A stretch of 64,000 nucleotides of DNA, from the NCBI RefSeq assembly GCF_905220565.1, contig NC_059408.1:12462508-12526507 (forward strand), in the 5' to 3' direction. Every line of letters begins with the position of its first letter. Within the stretch, counting starts at the first letter, position 1. This document shows, piece by piece, positions 34,995 to 45,824 of this stretch. The notes below the pieces were generated by a model. That model was not told the origin of the DNA. It ran no database searches and saw only the letters and a list, made by a program, of their open reading frames with translations. The translations under genes and the position numbers were made by a program. The stretch comes from Melitaea cinxia (taxonomy: Eukaryota > Arthropoda > Insecta > Lepidoptera > Nymphalidae).

Positions 34995-35246
34995 AGTAAA
35001 ATCCATATTTTAATAGAAATAATTTTTTTTTTGTATTTTTCTGGCATAAACAGATCCCTAATATAACAAAATATGTAACTTTTAGTCCAAAAGCAAAACA
35101 TTTTTTTTTCTGGAATCCAGGAGGTTAAGCGAACCGTGGCGCCGTCTATAGTGAGTTCTTTACAGAGACCCGTAACTATTCAAAGTTTCATATTACAATG
35201 AAAATCTTTGACAGGAGACGACACCATGCTATTTTTAATATTTAAG

Positions 35247-35557
35247 ATTTTATTTTTGTGTTACCCACACATTAGGAATTCTAAACATTTTTGAATATCA
35301 TATCAAAAATTGACCGCTCCAGCGGGATTCGAACCCGCGTCTCCGACTGACCGTGTCGGTGCTCTAGCCAATAAGGCTATGGAACGATGTACCCGCTAGA
35401 GCGAAATTTTCGATATGATGATTTTTACTTTCGGTTTAAGCGAACCGTGGCGCCGTCTATAGTGAGTTCTTTACAGAGACCCGTAATTATTCAAAGTTTC
35501 ATATTACAATGAAAATCTTTGACAGGAGACGACACCATGCTATTTTTAATATGTAAG
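35247..35557 (-). mobile_element. T311 array, unit 2 (complete, 311 bp)
   Basis: Complete uninterrupted unit. The spacing of 'TGTGTTACCC' between this unit and the next (35257 and 35568) fixes the period at 311 bp. It is nearly identical to the matching parts of units 1 and 3. The tRNA-like gene is bracketed by an inverted pair (ATATCATATCAAAAATT and AAATTTTCGATATGAT), so the region could fold into a long stem with the cloverleaf at its tip. Confidence 0.88.
35314..35386 (-). tRNA. tRNA-like gene in T311 unit 2
   Basis: Best-preserved copy. Acceptor CGTTCCA/TGGAGCG pairs fully (with one G-T pair), anticodon stem CCGAC/GTCGG and T stem GCGGG/CCCGC are intact, and the B box is perfect. The D arm (GCCT/GAGC) has one mismatch. 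The loop ACGGTCA again lacks U33. No CCA is encoded, as normal in eukaryotes. A T5 run follows. It may be transcribed by polymerase III, but a working tRNA is doubtful. Confidence 0.55.
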
Positions 35558-35728
35558 ATTTTATTTTTGTGTTACCCACACATTAGGAATTCTAAACATT
35601 TTTGAATATCATATCAAAAATTGACCGCTCCAGCGGGATTCGAACCCGCCTCTCCGACTGACCGTGTCGGTGCTCTAGCCAATAAGGCTATGGAACGATG
35701 TACCCGCTAGAGCGAAATTTTTGATATG
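35558..35728 (-). mobile_element. T311 array, unit 3 (truncated)
   Basis: Starts like unit 2 ('TTATTTTTGTGTTACCC') and runs through the tRNA-like gene to 'GCGAAATTTTTGATATGAT', where it stops abruptly and joins an inverted fragment. Confidence 0.85.
35625..35697 (-). tRNA. tRNA-like gene in T311 unit 3
   Basis: As in unit 2, with one change in the stretch between the anticodon and T stems (GAGG for GAGAC-type sequence next to CGGG). Acceptor and anticodon stems are intact and the B box is perfect; U33 is missing. Confidence 0.5.
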
Positions 35729-35788
35729 ATCGGTTCGCTTAAACTGAAAGTAAAAATCATCATATCAAAAATTTCGCTCTAGCGGGTT
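35729..35788 (+). repeat. Inverted T311 fragment closing the array
   Basis: 'CGGTTCGCTTAAACTGAAAG', 'AAAATCATCATATCAAAAAT' and 'TTTCGCTCTAGCGGG' are the reverse complement of unit sequence. Together with the end of unit 3 it forms a palindrome: CCGCTAGAGCGAAATTTTTG on one side and its near-exact reverse complement on the other. Confidence 0.85.
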
Positions 35789-36563
35789 ATTTATGAAAAT
35801 AAGTAAAAAACCTCTATAAGTATAAAACCTCTGTACCCAGGTACAAGGGATGAGGATGATAACAAATTATTTAGTATTTTTTTTCTCTAGTTTTATTGAA
35901 CCATAAAATATAACTCAATTAAATTTTTATAGTTTTAACTTAAACTTATTTACGTAACATTTATCTTGTTACAAAAACATAAATTTAAAGGACATTGTCT
36001 AATTGTTGAACACGTCTTAGTAACCTAATATTTTTTAACCAAAAATATTACAGAAAAATATCAAAATAAATATTTCAACAATAAATACCTGATTACGGTT
36101 AAAACCGCAACCAAGGACAAGGGTCTCGTAAAGTACCCTCGATGAGACAAGAGCCATTACGAAGTGGTCAAATAAACGGAAACTGAGCTTTATTGTATTA
36201 TTGTTTTTCCGGTTAATATAAAAACCGGTTAAGGTAATATAAATAATTTAAATAATTGTTATTATAAACAAATATTAGGCCAAAATAAATATGTTTCTTA
36301 AAAATACTATTAACTATCTTATTGTAACATTGTATATAATTGTTTTCTCGCAAACGAAACAAAAAAATTACTCTTCAATTTAGAAAAGGGAAATGGTAAG
36401 AACACCCACATACTAACGAAATCTGGTAATGTAAAGCTACCATGCTGTGTAGTAGCGTGGTGGATTAAGCCTTAAACCTTATCAAGCAAAGGCGGACGCT
36501 AAAAGGTAGTTAGCGTACAGTATCAGTCAGTTCAATTCTTAATACATTTGACATACTTATTAA
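35789..36563. other. Spacer with short repeat fragments
   Basis: Holds a decayed Repeat-P head (36335-36380, 'TCTCGCAAACGAAAC') and a SINE-A scrap (36445-36480, 'GTAGCGTGGTGGATTAAGCC'). A unique balanced patch lies at 36090-36190. No gene. Confidence 0.5.
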
Positions 36564-36902
36564 TCTATACAAATAAATAAAATTGGAGTATCTGTTTGTA
36601 AAATTAAAATTACCGCTTTTTACTTAATGCATATGCATTCAACACAAGCGGTATGCATGCATGTATTCACAGTACATATACCAAAATAACATTTTTTACA
36701 ATTTTTGTCCGTTTGTCTGGCTGTTTGTTTGTTCCGGCTAATCTCTGAAACGGCTGGACCGAATTTGACGGGACTTTCATAGGCAGATAGCTGAGTAACT
36801 TGGGCTACTTTAATTTTAGAAATTTATTTATTTTGTAACTCTACGAATTAAACATCATTTTTTTTACAAATTTAACGCGGACGAAGTCGCGGGCAGAGCT
36901 AG
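36564..36902 (+). mobile_element. Helitron-like non-autonomous element (339 bp)
   Basis: A|TC at the left ('TCTATACAAATAAATAAAAT') and CTAG|T at the right ('GAAGTCGCGGGCAGAGCTAG'), the canonical Helitron boundaries. The body includes 'GTTTGTTCCGGCTAATCTC' and 'GACCGAATTTGACGGGACTT'. A reversed relative lies at 42342-42672. Confidence 0.8.
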
Positions 36903-38430
36903 TAACATATACAATTGTTACATTTAAAAACAGTGACAATTCGCAGTTAATTGCTAATAAAGATTTGAAGTAGATTTAATCAAAACACCACTATAATAAT
37001 TAGCGTACAGATACGTAACATAGAAATGAGAAAAAAAAACTTCAAGAATATTAGAAAGTATTTCCTTTGACTCGTCCGATGTTTTTATAAAAAGCGTCAA
37101 GAACAAACGGATTATGAGATCCCCAACATTTCCAATAATAACTCACACCAAGCTCATTCCTCAATCGGTACAATAGTAAAAAAAAGTAAAGTCACCTAAG
37201 TACCCAATCGAAATTCAATACCAATTAAAATGGTCCATTCCCCCCCACGTCTCTGACTCGTGGCCCTCGAGATAGTATTTAAATTAAGGAATATTCTCAT
37301 TGAGTCGTCCCAAGCGGCTCATTTAAATTAAGCTTTTTGAAAAAGTCTCATATCTTCTTTACCCGAGGCGCACCGGTACATCAAAGAGGGTGGGTGGTAA
37401 CGGGGTAAGGTATTTTTCTTGGAGGGGAGGCGAGGGCAAAAATGCGTAGACTCACACTTGTGCGTGAGTAAATACCAACGCACACAGCTACGTTTGTATG
37501 TAAAACACTTTAAGAAGCGGCGAAGAAATGCGAGAAGCTTAGACTATACAGAATGTTCGCAATGGTCTAGTAATTAAATTTTATGTTATATAATAAATAA
37601 AAATATTATTTTATCTTATACAAAAATCTAGCTTTTACTTCATTTTCAAGATTAATTTAGTGTTCGTTTTTATTCACTTCATATTAACAAGCTTTATATC
37701 ATCTGTATATTTTTTTTAAATTTTCTGGTATCAAACATCGTTTTGGAAGTTAAAATATAAAAGAACTGGTTTTTTGAAGCAGGCCTCACTCGCAACTAAA
37801 TGTTTGTTACTGGACGAAATAAGATACATTTTTAAAACTATATTATTTCAGTATATTTGTAAACACGCTGTAGGCGGGGGTAAAAGCGAAAGGGTTGAAG
37901 GCGATCGTCTCCCCGTGGGGTGTCCACCGCCTTCTTACAACCTTTTTACAAAGGGGGTATAGAGTAGGCGCTGGTAGACCGCTCGTGCTGAGATGGAGAC
38001 TTTCCCGAGCATTTATAATTATTAATCGATGTTAAGAATAAACACACTATACATATGTATGTGAGAATGTGACAATATTGTGAAAAAATTTAAATAATGA
38101 ATTAGTCTATTTTTTAGCGCTATGACTTTTTTAAGTCATACAAAATGATATCGCCATAAACACGAGATTTTTTTTGTTATTTGACCTGAAAAGAAATAAC
38201 TTATTTGTGTATGGGCAAGTAATTAAAGTAATTAAATTTAATGTAAATTACATGCCCAGCAATTTGTATTTAGTTTAAGACTAATAATAATCATTCGGTA
38301 ATTGGAGACAATTCACTAAATCACTATGTGCTATAGGTATGTGTTTTAGATTTTCAAGTTCTACAGTAACAAAAACGAAATAAAATAAATGTACATCATT
38401 TTTAATCATATGTACTTGAGTCTGTCGTTG
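36903..38430. other. Spacer with unique GC-richer block at 37230-37520
   Basis: The block includes 'CCCCCCCACGTCTCTGACTC', 'GTCGTCCCAAGCGGCTC' and 'CGAGGCGCACCGGTACATC'. A smaller one follows at 37870-38010 ('GGCGGGGGTAAAAGCGAAAG'). Frames here have no domain. Confidence 0.4.
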
Positions 38431-39700
38431 CTGTCGCCAGAGTGTTGTATTAGCGAGGGGGGAGGCCGGCGGTGGGGTGGGGTGTAATTGCAAAATAAAA
38501 TTAGCCGGAACGGGTACGTGCTCAATTTGCGCCACCCGCACTGATTTGTTTTCATTCCGTAGAGTCTCGGTTTCGTTGTTCTGTACATCTTAGCCTATAT
38601 ATTATTGATCGGATGATTGTGAGCCACATTGTTCCAACCCGACTGAATCTATAAAATCATTTTTTTGATCCATCCCTAACCCTGATTCTATTGTCTGAAC
38701 TGTCTACGTTGATGAATAGTAAAATTGATTGCTATATTTGTTTGTACATTTGTTACAATCGTAAAATGTTAAACTACGACATAATAATATCGACAAAATA
38801 GATTTCAAAAGTCTCGATTCACTATTTCCAAAGGGTGCATTGAAAGCAGATTTCAGTAGTTAGTTGACAGGAATAAGCGACAGTCCCTCGAGCTACGAAG
38901 AAACGTTGCCGTGATTCCGTCCGCGGGATGTTGAAAAAATCCGAAAGTTTCAGGGCCGGTCTGCGGAGTCAATGGCTTTTTTATTTTCGCGTTTTCTTTC
39001 CTTTCCGGTTGAACTTTTCCCAAGTTTTATTTTAAGGAAGTTCCACGAGTGTCAGTTTGGCGTTCGCCCCGCAATTTTCCGCGGTTCGCGCCGATAATTA
39101 CGCCCGCAGGTGGGAATTCTTTTTTTTATTTTCTCTTCCACTTCACTATTTAATCTGCGGAGATATTATTCGCGGGAAGTTTAGGCTTATGTTGCTATGT
39201 GTCGGGTCATGTACGTGCGCCCCGCCTATCAATATGTGGCACGTGTGCCCGCCTACCGCGGCGTACGCCCACCGAGTATGTCAGCACATATGTGCCCTAG
39301 TTCGGGGACAGTGGTGCACGCGTCACACGTGGGCGTGTTGCCCAGTGCGCATGTCGGGGCGTGGCCTCCCCGCCGTGAACCTTCACGTCACGTTACTCCG
39401 TAACGCTTCTGTGTGCGCCAACGTGACAGCTATTTATCCAGCCGGCGACTAACGATAAATGAGTTATAATTTATTTTTACTCGAAAAAGGAAGGGTAAGG
39501 GAGGCGGCCTTGTAATTAATGGCGAAATTGGCTATTCCCAGTATTCTGGAGTCGGTAATGAGGTGAGATTGAGATTAAAACCCGGGTAGATGAGCTCGTG
39601 AAGGATTAAGCACGGAAAAATCGAGGCGCATAGGCCGGGCGCCCGTTTGAGATACATTATGTATGATTTCCTTTTTCGCTCGAGACTTAAGCTTTGAATT
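38431..39700. other. GC-rich island, candidate regulatory or untranslated exon
   Basis: The most GC- and CpG-rich kilobase of the window, most extreme at 39210-39450 ('CCGCCTACCGCGGCGTACGC', 'GCACGCGTCACACGTGGGCG'). A stop-free stretch of 131 codons (39057-39452) and an overlapping 68-codon ATG frame (39197-39403) exist, but low stop density is expected at this composition. Neither shows a domain. Repeats are absent. Confidence 0.4.
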
Positions 39701-40848
39701 AAGTCAGTCTTCGAAGATTTATCATAATCTTAGAATAAATGTTGTACTATATTTGGGTAACTTCGAGTTTATTTGATGTGACGTGTTTGTTTTTAGCAAT
39801 TCATATTTTTTCGTTATCTTATCGAACAAGCAATACTACGTTTAATAATGTAGTTCTATATTCCAAACTCTGACGTTACAGTTATAAAGTTAAACTTAAT
39901 TTCAATATTAAGATTGCAGGTACGAATCGGCGTTACTTATTTACAAATTCAACTGTTTGATCGGTGATAAACGAGCATTGCTCGTAGTTGAGAGTACGTG
40001 AATATCAGCCAGTTAAAAGTAGTGCAATGTGGCGTATTGGAGTCCAATATTTCTCTTTTTTTTTGAGCCATTTGTTTCAGTGTTATTATTTTTATATTTA
40101 AGATATACACACGACTAATTGCTTCTAAGATAGGCAAATTAATACACGTATTATAGGTAACCGCCATCTGATGTGAATCTTTGTATTGTTTTATAATTGT
40201 GTATATACGTAATATGTATATGTATGTGTAAATATCATACCTAGACCTGGGACAGGAATCGTATCTATAATCTTAGAAAAAAGCAAGGGCTACTTCCAAA
40301 TGTATTAAAAGGCCACTTATTCGATAGTATTAAGGCACATTTTAATGAAATTATGTAAATTGGCTTAATGTCTTGATAAAAGCGTAAATATTTATTTTAC
40401 TTCTAAGCGTCAATACTGTAGTTTCGTAAGTAATAATAATTACGAATATAGTAAGCAATAGCGTAGACATAATTTATTATATGACAATTAAAGAAAACTC
40501 TGGATAGAAACTTACAGATATGTATATATGTTTAACATCCAAGCGAAAGCCGGCACAGTTGATCAATAAAATATACATGGAAGTAGAAGGAAATAAATAA
40601 GTAAATTATGCAAATATTCTTTCAAGTATGTTAACAAATGATCGCACAGCGGGTTCGGGTGACCATTAAATAATGTCAAAACGGCACGTGTGGAATTCAG
40701 GCAGTGGTCGTGATGGACTGTCCTCAGTCGTTCCGGGTTTATGTGTGCATAGTTATACAGTATGATGTGAATTTTATTCTATTTTTGCTTAGATTTATAT
40801 TGATTGATATATTTATTTTGTATGTTACGTGTAAATAAAAATTGTTTA
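39701..40848. other. Spacer, no gene seen
   Basis: AT-rich with a unique balanced patch at 40630-40740 ('GATCGCACAGCGGGTTCGGG', 'GTCGTGATGGACTGTCCTC'). Confidence 0.5.
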
Positions 40849-41485
40849 TCACTACATAGTATAAAAAACAGAGTCGCTTTCTCTGTCCATATGTCCCTAT
40901 GTCTCTATGTCCCTATGTATGCTTACATCTTTAAAACTACGCAACGGATTTTGATGTGCTTTTTTTAATAGATAGAGTGATTGAAGAGGAAGGTTTATAT
41001 GTATAGTAACATCCATTAAAGTGTGGAGAAATACTGTTATTTTTGAGGTTTCTAATGTGATTTTTTCCGCTTACATTGCAAACGCAGCCTGAATCCTATG
41101 AGATTTATCAAAATAATGTACTAAGTATTGTATACATTGAAAAGGTCCACAGAAAACCCGCTATGGTATATGTATATCTCTTATGGATATCCCACAATAA
41201 CATTTTTTTGTCATTTACTTTTTACGACAAATAATGGCTAATTTTCGAAGCGATTTTAACCAATACAGCATTGATCCTTATCCTATCTATCCTATCTTAT
41301 GGTAGGTAGCCACAAATACCTTAAATACATTTAATATAGATCTATATGGCCCTATACAGCATATAATTTAAATGAATATTTTCGAATATATTACAGATTT
41401 AAAAATTACGGTACGTAGCGTTTGCGGCGGTTCCGGCCGGCTTTTACTCTAAAGTTAACGCGTGCGGGCCACGGGCAGTAATGAA
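40849..41485 (+). mobile_element. Helitron-like element, longer relative
   Basis: Begins A|TC with 'TCACTACATAGTATAAAAAA' and 'CAGAGTCGCTTTCTCTGTCC', then 'AAACTACGCAACGGATTTTG'. The 3' part ('GTTTGCGGCGGTTCCGGCCG', 'CGCGTGCGGGCCACGGGCAG') lacks a clean CTAG end. Relatives with the same core lie at 45825-46106 (reverse) and 57419-57597. Confidence 0.7.
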
Positions 41486-41583
41486 TAAATCAAAACTACT
41501 GGATCGATTTTAATTATTTTTTCAGTGAATGACATGAAAGTTATTTCAAGAAATATAATTAAAATAATATATACCACATTACA

Positions 41584-41684
41584 GCAAAACACATGAGTTC
41601 ACGCCATTTTTGGCATGAACTTGTGGAAGCCTATGTCCAGTAGTGGACTGTGATAGACTGAAATGATGATGATAATGATGAGAC
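41584..41684 (+). repeat. Repeat-B 3' end with (GAT)n tail
   Basis: 'CACATGAGTTCACGCCATTT', 'GGAAGCCTATGTCCAGTAGT' and the tail 'GAAATGATGATGATAATGATG'-type sequence. 5'-truncated. Confidence 0.8.
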
Positions 41685-42002
41685 TAAGATTGAATTCTGT
41701 GTCTTTTTGTTATAATAAAGGAGCAAAACCGCGACCACTGACACAATAGCCAATGGCTGTGAAAGCTCTGCCAATCCATACTCATTTATTTGCACAAAAA
41801 AAACTCACTTTAAGCTGTATTCTCAATAACTATGTCATATTATGACAAGTTAGATTGTTAGTGCGTTTACAACTTGCGTGACCTTGACCTAGTGTCTGAT
41901 TTTGCGACCCTTGCGATAATTTGACAAACGAAATTATCTTAGTTCCAATGTAAATGATCTCTATGACCTAAGATAATTCATAATTTTAACATGACCGAAT
42001 TT

Positions 42003-42150
42003 AAAAAAGGAGGAGGCTCTCAATTCGACTGTTTTTATATATCTACTTCTTAACTAGTAGGTAAGTAGGTATAGGTGTGCTTTGCCTTACTTTTAACCAA
42101 CTTTAAAAAGGATATTCTCAATTCGACGGACTCAATTCGATATAGAATTA
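42003..42150 (-). repeat. Repeat-P 3'-end remnant, duplicated
   Basis: Reversed tail words occur twice: 'AAGGAGGAGGCTCTCAATTC' with 'GACTG', then 'AAAAAGGATATTCTCAATTC' with 'GACGGACTC'. Heavily decayed. Confidence 0.5.
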
Positions 42151-42341
42151 GCTTACCAGTAAATTTTAACTGTAAAAATACTATATTATAGCGATTAATA
42201 TCGTAAATACACAACCTGCTCGGTATTGCTTTAAAGTAAGGCTGCAATGATTGTTTTTGATTAAACAAAATAGTTTAACTCAAAATAACAGTTTAAAATA
42301 GGGTCCAATACTACTTCTACTCTACTATGTTTTATTTTGTA

Positions 42342-42514
42342 CTAGCAGTGCGACTTCGTCCCCGTGGTATTTAAAAAAAATTGTAGTTCAGTGCGCAGAG
42401 TTATAAAATAGGTTCATTTCTAAAATAAAAGTAGGCTAAGTTACTCTTTATTACATCAGATATCTAAAGCCAGTTAAAGTCCCGTCAAAATCGGTCCAGA
42501 TTAGATTAGCTGGA

Positions 42515-42545
<31 letters not shown>

Positions 42546-42672
42546 TACAAGAAAAAATTGTAAAAATTGTTATTTTGGTATCTGTGCCGTGTATTCATCT
42601 ATATACATTTAGTAAAAAAACGGATATTTTAATATTACAAATAGACACTCCAATTTCATTTATTTGTATAAA
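42342..42672 (-). mobile_element. Helitron-like element, reverse orientation
   Basis: Read on the minus strand, the 5' side carries 'TATACAAATAAATGAAATTG' and the end is '...GACGAAGTCGCACTGCTAG' before a T. An internal (ACAG)n run lies at 42519-42545. Same family as 36564-36902. Confidence 0.75.
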
Positions 42673-43738
42673 TGAATAAAAACAGATACACGATGTATAA
42701 TGAGCACAAATCACTTTTGAATGATTAAATAGTTTCGAGCACAGTACAGTACAGTATTGGTCGTTCTCGATGCGACGGGGCGGTGTAATTTAGATTCGGA
42801 ATTTTTACGTTTATTAAAAAAAAAACATTAATAATAATAATAATAAAGAGTGAGCAAAATTACCAAAAATAAAAACAGGAGATAATTACGAAAGGCGGCC
42901 TTATCTCTATATATATATACAATAATACAAATAGAATTCTGCTCTTGTCTTGGTATTTTTCTTTATATCTACAAACCCTCCCCACCCACTCCCAATTTTG
43001 TCAAGGAGAGCATGTAAAACTGTTGGACTCAATTTTCATCATAGAAACCTGACTATGTTTCTTCTACTTCAAAGGGAAATTATTTACTAAATCATAATGT
43101 ATTGTGAATAAGGCTTTAAACCGTCTACCGTATATATCTAAATTGTAAATTTCTTTTATTTTCTCAGCTGTTCATTTCGCTTTTTCCAGTTATTTTTTAT
43201 ATTCTAAGCTATATTAAGACATATTAAACAACGTAAAAAAAAATGTAATTCTTTCAACTTTTTTAAGCTTTTGCAATGCTAATTTTTATTAATTTATTTC
43301 TATTTATATGAATTTAAAATTGAGTTTTACTATTAAAATTATTGTCATTATCAAAATATTCCCAAACAAAAAGTAACGAAATAAAAATGCACCCCACACG
43401 TAGTACGGCTATATGATTTGTCGGAAATGTCACAACACATTAGTCTACACCGAATGTATCGCGATGTCACACTGATAACAGATGCACTGCGATAAGGTTC
43501 TACTTGTTTAATAATTACATACTTAAGTGAATCTTTTAGAACATTACTTAAGTAATGTTATATTTTTTTATACACGGAAGTTTTAAAAAGTTTTTGAAAT
43601 AATTTAAGCAATCAACAATATATAATAATGAATCACCGAAACGTGTGTACGTGCATAACTTCTGTATGATTGCATCAAATTGGATGTATACTTACTTTTG
43701 TTTTTGTAATTGTTTGGACAAAATTTAGCTCTAGAAGA
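42673..43738. other. AT-rich spacer
   Basis: Contains an (AAT)n run (42827-42846). No coding signal or recognised repeat. Confidence 0.5.
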
Positions 43739-44040
43739 TAAAGCTCTGATTCTTCTCCTACATGGGAAAAGAGGCCTATGACCAGTAGTAATAAATAAAT
43801 AAATAAATAAACGATTAACACTCAACGGCCGCCAGTAGGATTGTTTTCTGTGTCGGGGATCCGGAAACGCACACAATACACAAACACAAACGCCCAGACC
43901 ACGACGAACATCTGTAAAGCCAATACAAATGTTTGCAATGTACGGGGATCGAACCCGCAACCGCTAGCGCAACAGCCACAAACCAGTGCTGTGACCGTTG
44001 CGCTAAAGCGCAGTGGGATATTTTAGGCTGAAGCGTGAAT
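43739..44040. repeat. Rearranged SINE-A pieces in opposite orientations
   Basis: 43739-43788 is a sense 3' fragment ('CTGATTCTTCTCCTACATGG') running into an (AAAT)n run at 43789-43811. 43840-44012 is a reversed head and body ('ACGGGGATCGAACCCGCAAC' is the reversed B box; 'GCTGTGACCGTTGCGCTAAA' the reversed head). 44011-44040 is again a sense terminus ('GCGCAGTGGGATATTTTAGG'). The reversed head thus seems to have been inverted within, or inserted into, a sense copy. Confidence 0.65.
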
Positions 44041-44065
44041 TGTTCGGACAAAGTTAGTATAAAGT

Positions 44066-44290
44066 CATCGGTGTAGTGGTGCGTGCGCCGTTTGGACGGT
44101 TACACACCGGCAGTTGCAGATTCGATTACCGTTTGTGATGGATTTTTGTATTTGTATGAATATTTTTTTGCGATTTAGTACCATGCCCCGTAGAGCACGT
44201 TAATCTGTCGGTCTCGGCTGTTATCATAGACTCTTTATAACGATTGTTACATTAAATAATAATATTTTAAGCATAATGCTCGTTAACGTT
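44066..44290 (+). repeat. Old SINE-A-like copy
   Basis: Highly diverged head ('GCGCCGTTTGGACGGTTAC'), B-box-like GATTCGATTACC, and body words 'CCCCGTAGAGCACGTTAATC' and 'CGGTCTCGGCTGTTATCA'. Probably an older subfamily. Confidence 0.55.
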
Positions 44291-44588
44291 TGTCAGGCGG
44301 CAATCGCATTGGGTAAAAGATATCCTTTTAAAAATAAAGTAGGTTAACAATCAGAGCAAAGAACCACAAAGATTCAAATTAAATACATCTTTATTGCCAT
44401 AACAAAGATCGATTTAATAACTCATTAAAAGGCAAACAACAGACCTTAACGCTGAAACCTAGTATCTTAGAATTTAAGCAAAGATATATTATATAACAAT
44501 CAGAATTTATTTATTTGTGATATCAGAAATATTGGAAACACTAAAATATAAGTTATGAATATAGACTAAAGATCTTAGTTATTAGTGA
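44291..44588. other. Short spacer
   Basis: AT-rich, nothing recognised. Confidence 0.5.
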
Positions 44589-44761
44589 CTAGCTGTATAC
44601 CGTGGTTTCATACGCGTTAATATGAGGAAAAAAAATAGTCTATAGCCTGCTTCGGTAAATGGACTATTCAACATAAATATAAATTTTCAATTCAATCCAT
44701 TAGTTCCTGAGATAAAACCCTTTAAACAAACGAACATATTTTTCAGCCTTATAATATTAGA
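44589..44761 (-). mobile_element. Helitron-like short element (173 bp)
   Basis: Minus-strand start 'TCTAATATTATAAGGCTGAA' and end '...CCACGGTATACAGCTAG' before a T. Body includes 'GGCTATAGACTA' and 'CTCAGGAACTAATGGATTG'. The base before the start is T rather than A. Confidence 0.65.
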
Positions 44762-45824
44762 ATTGATAATGTCCAAAAATCTATGTGTCCTATCTATTGA
44801 TATCTGGATATAAAAGTTATAGTAATATATTTTTATGATCCAGCCATAATGAATCGCCATCACAACTTACCAAGCTTGCAACAAAGTCTTTGCCTCATTT
44901 GATGCAAAGAAATGTCTTAAAATTAGCGGTAGCGTTGTAACAAACACTGATTTATATAATACTATAGTTTGTCCCCATACATTATTTTCTATAACAAAGA
45001 CGCAGTAGCCAGCCGGCTCCATTCATCACAACCGATGGCTATCTCTTATCCAGGCGATCTGAGAGCGAGAGTATGATTAGTATTGTGGGCATTATTTTAA
45101 TAGGCCGGTTTAAAGTGGTTTGTCTTTACGCAACAAGGAATTCTTAGATATGAGATTCCTTGCTTTTCACGTTAATTGACATGTTAATATATACATATAT
45201 AATTGGTTATAAAGAACAGAACTATATTAATACAGTACTCATATCTAGCTTATATAGTAATGTTATAAATATTATTGGTTATTTTCTAAAATTTCTAATT
45301 CATATCAAAAATATATAAGTTTTTATTATACATGTAACCAGTCTTATTTTAATATATTTATTTAAGGAAATTAAAAAATATATGCTTTTTATATGTATTT
45401 TGCATGCGAAAAAATCGGTTGTGATTTAAAATTTGAATTAGTTGCATTTTAAAATCTAACTAATGCCAATATTGATGTATATTTTTTTGTCTGTTTACTA
45501 GTTGAAAAATTTTCCAAAAACAAATTTAAACTGGAACTTTTATAATTGCCGAGGTATCACAATTCCATAAGTGGACTGCACACACCGGTGATTCTGTTAT
45601 CCAGATGCCGATCAGTTTCCAGCGGCTCCGCTTATTCCGAATTTACCAATTTTACTGTAGTATATTTACACTTATTATACTTTCGTTTCTTATATAAAAT
45701 AATAGAAAGTAGATTGAATTAATTTTCTTCAATATTATTACGTAGTGTGTAAAGATAGGGCGCAACGAATTCAAAGTCACACGTTATCTGTGTTGTCAAT
45801 ATAGTATATTATAATTATAATATT
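44762..45824. other. Spacer with unique patches
   Basis: Patches at 44990-45130 ('GTAGCCAGCCGGCTCCATTC') and 45550-45660 ('CACCGGTGATTCTG', 'TTTCCAGCGGCTCCGC') are GC-richer and unique. No gene. Confidence 0.45.

Larger units (their letters stand above)
33437..35124 (+). mobile_element. piggyBac-like DNA transposon, dead copy
   Basis: A 1688-bp element between TTAA target duplications (33433-33436 and 35125-35128). Its terminal inverted repeats are CCTCCTGGAT at the left end and ATCCAGGAGG at the right end. The interior holds two pieces of a piggyBac-type transposase (33907-34101 and 34092-34616). The catalytic middle, where the aspartates lie in this family, is missing, and in-frame stops are present, so the copy cannot move by itself. 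A long perfect inverted repeat lies near the right end. It sits inside T311 unit 1, so it is younger than that unit. Confidence 0.92.
33280..35246 (-). mobile_element. T311 array, unit 1 (split by piggyBac)
   Basis: First unit of a head-to-tail array. It holds the flank 'AACATTTTTGAATATCATATC', the tRNA-like gene, 'AAATTTTTGATATGATGA' and 'TTTACTTTCGGTTTAA'. After the piggyBac insertion it resumes 'GCGAACCGTGGCGCCG', 'CTATAGTGAGTTCTTTACAG' and 'GGAGACGACACCATGC'. Without the transposon the unit would be about 0.3 kb, like units 2 and 3. Confidence 0.85.

Noticed and set aside
33311..35697. Calling the three cloverleafs functional tRNA-Thr genes
   Set aside because: The anticodon loop lacks U33 and the sequences sit inside a repeated mobile unit, so a working tRNA is unlikely despite good stems.
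39057..39452. 131-codon stop-free frame in GC-rich DNA
   Set aside because: Starts on TTG, no domain, and few stops are expected at this composition; kept only as part of the GC-rich island.
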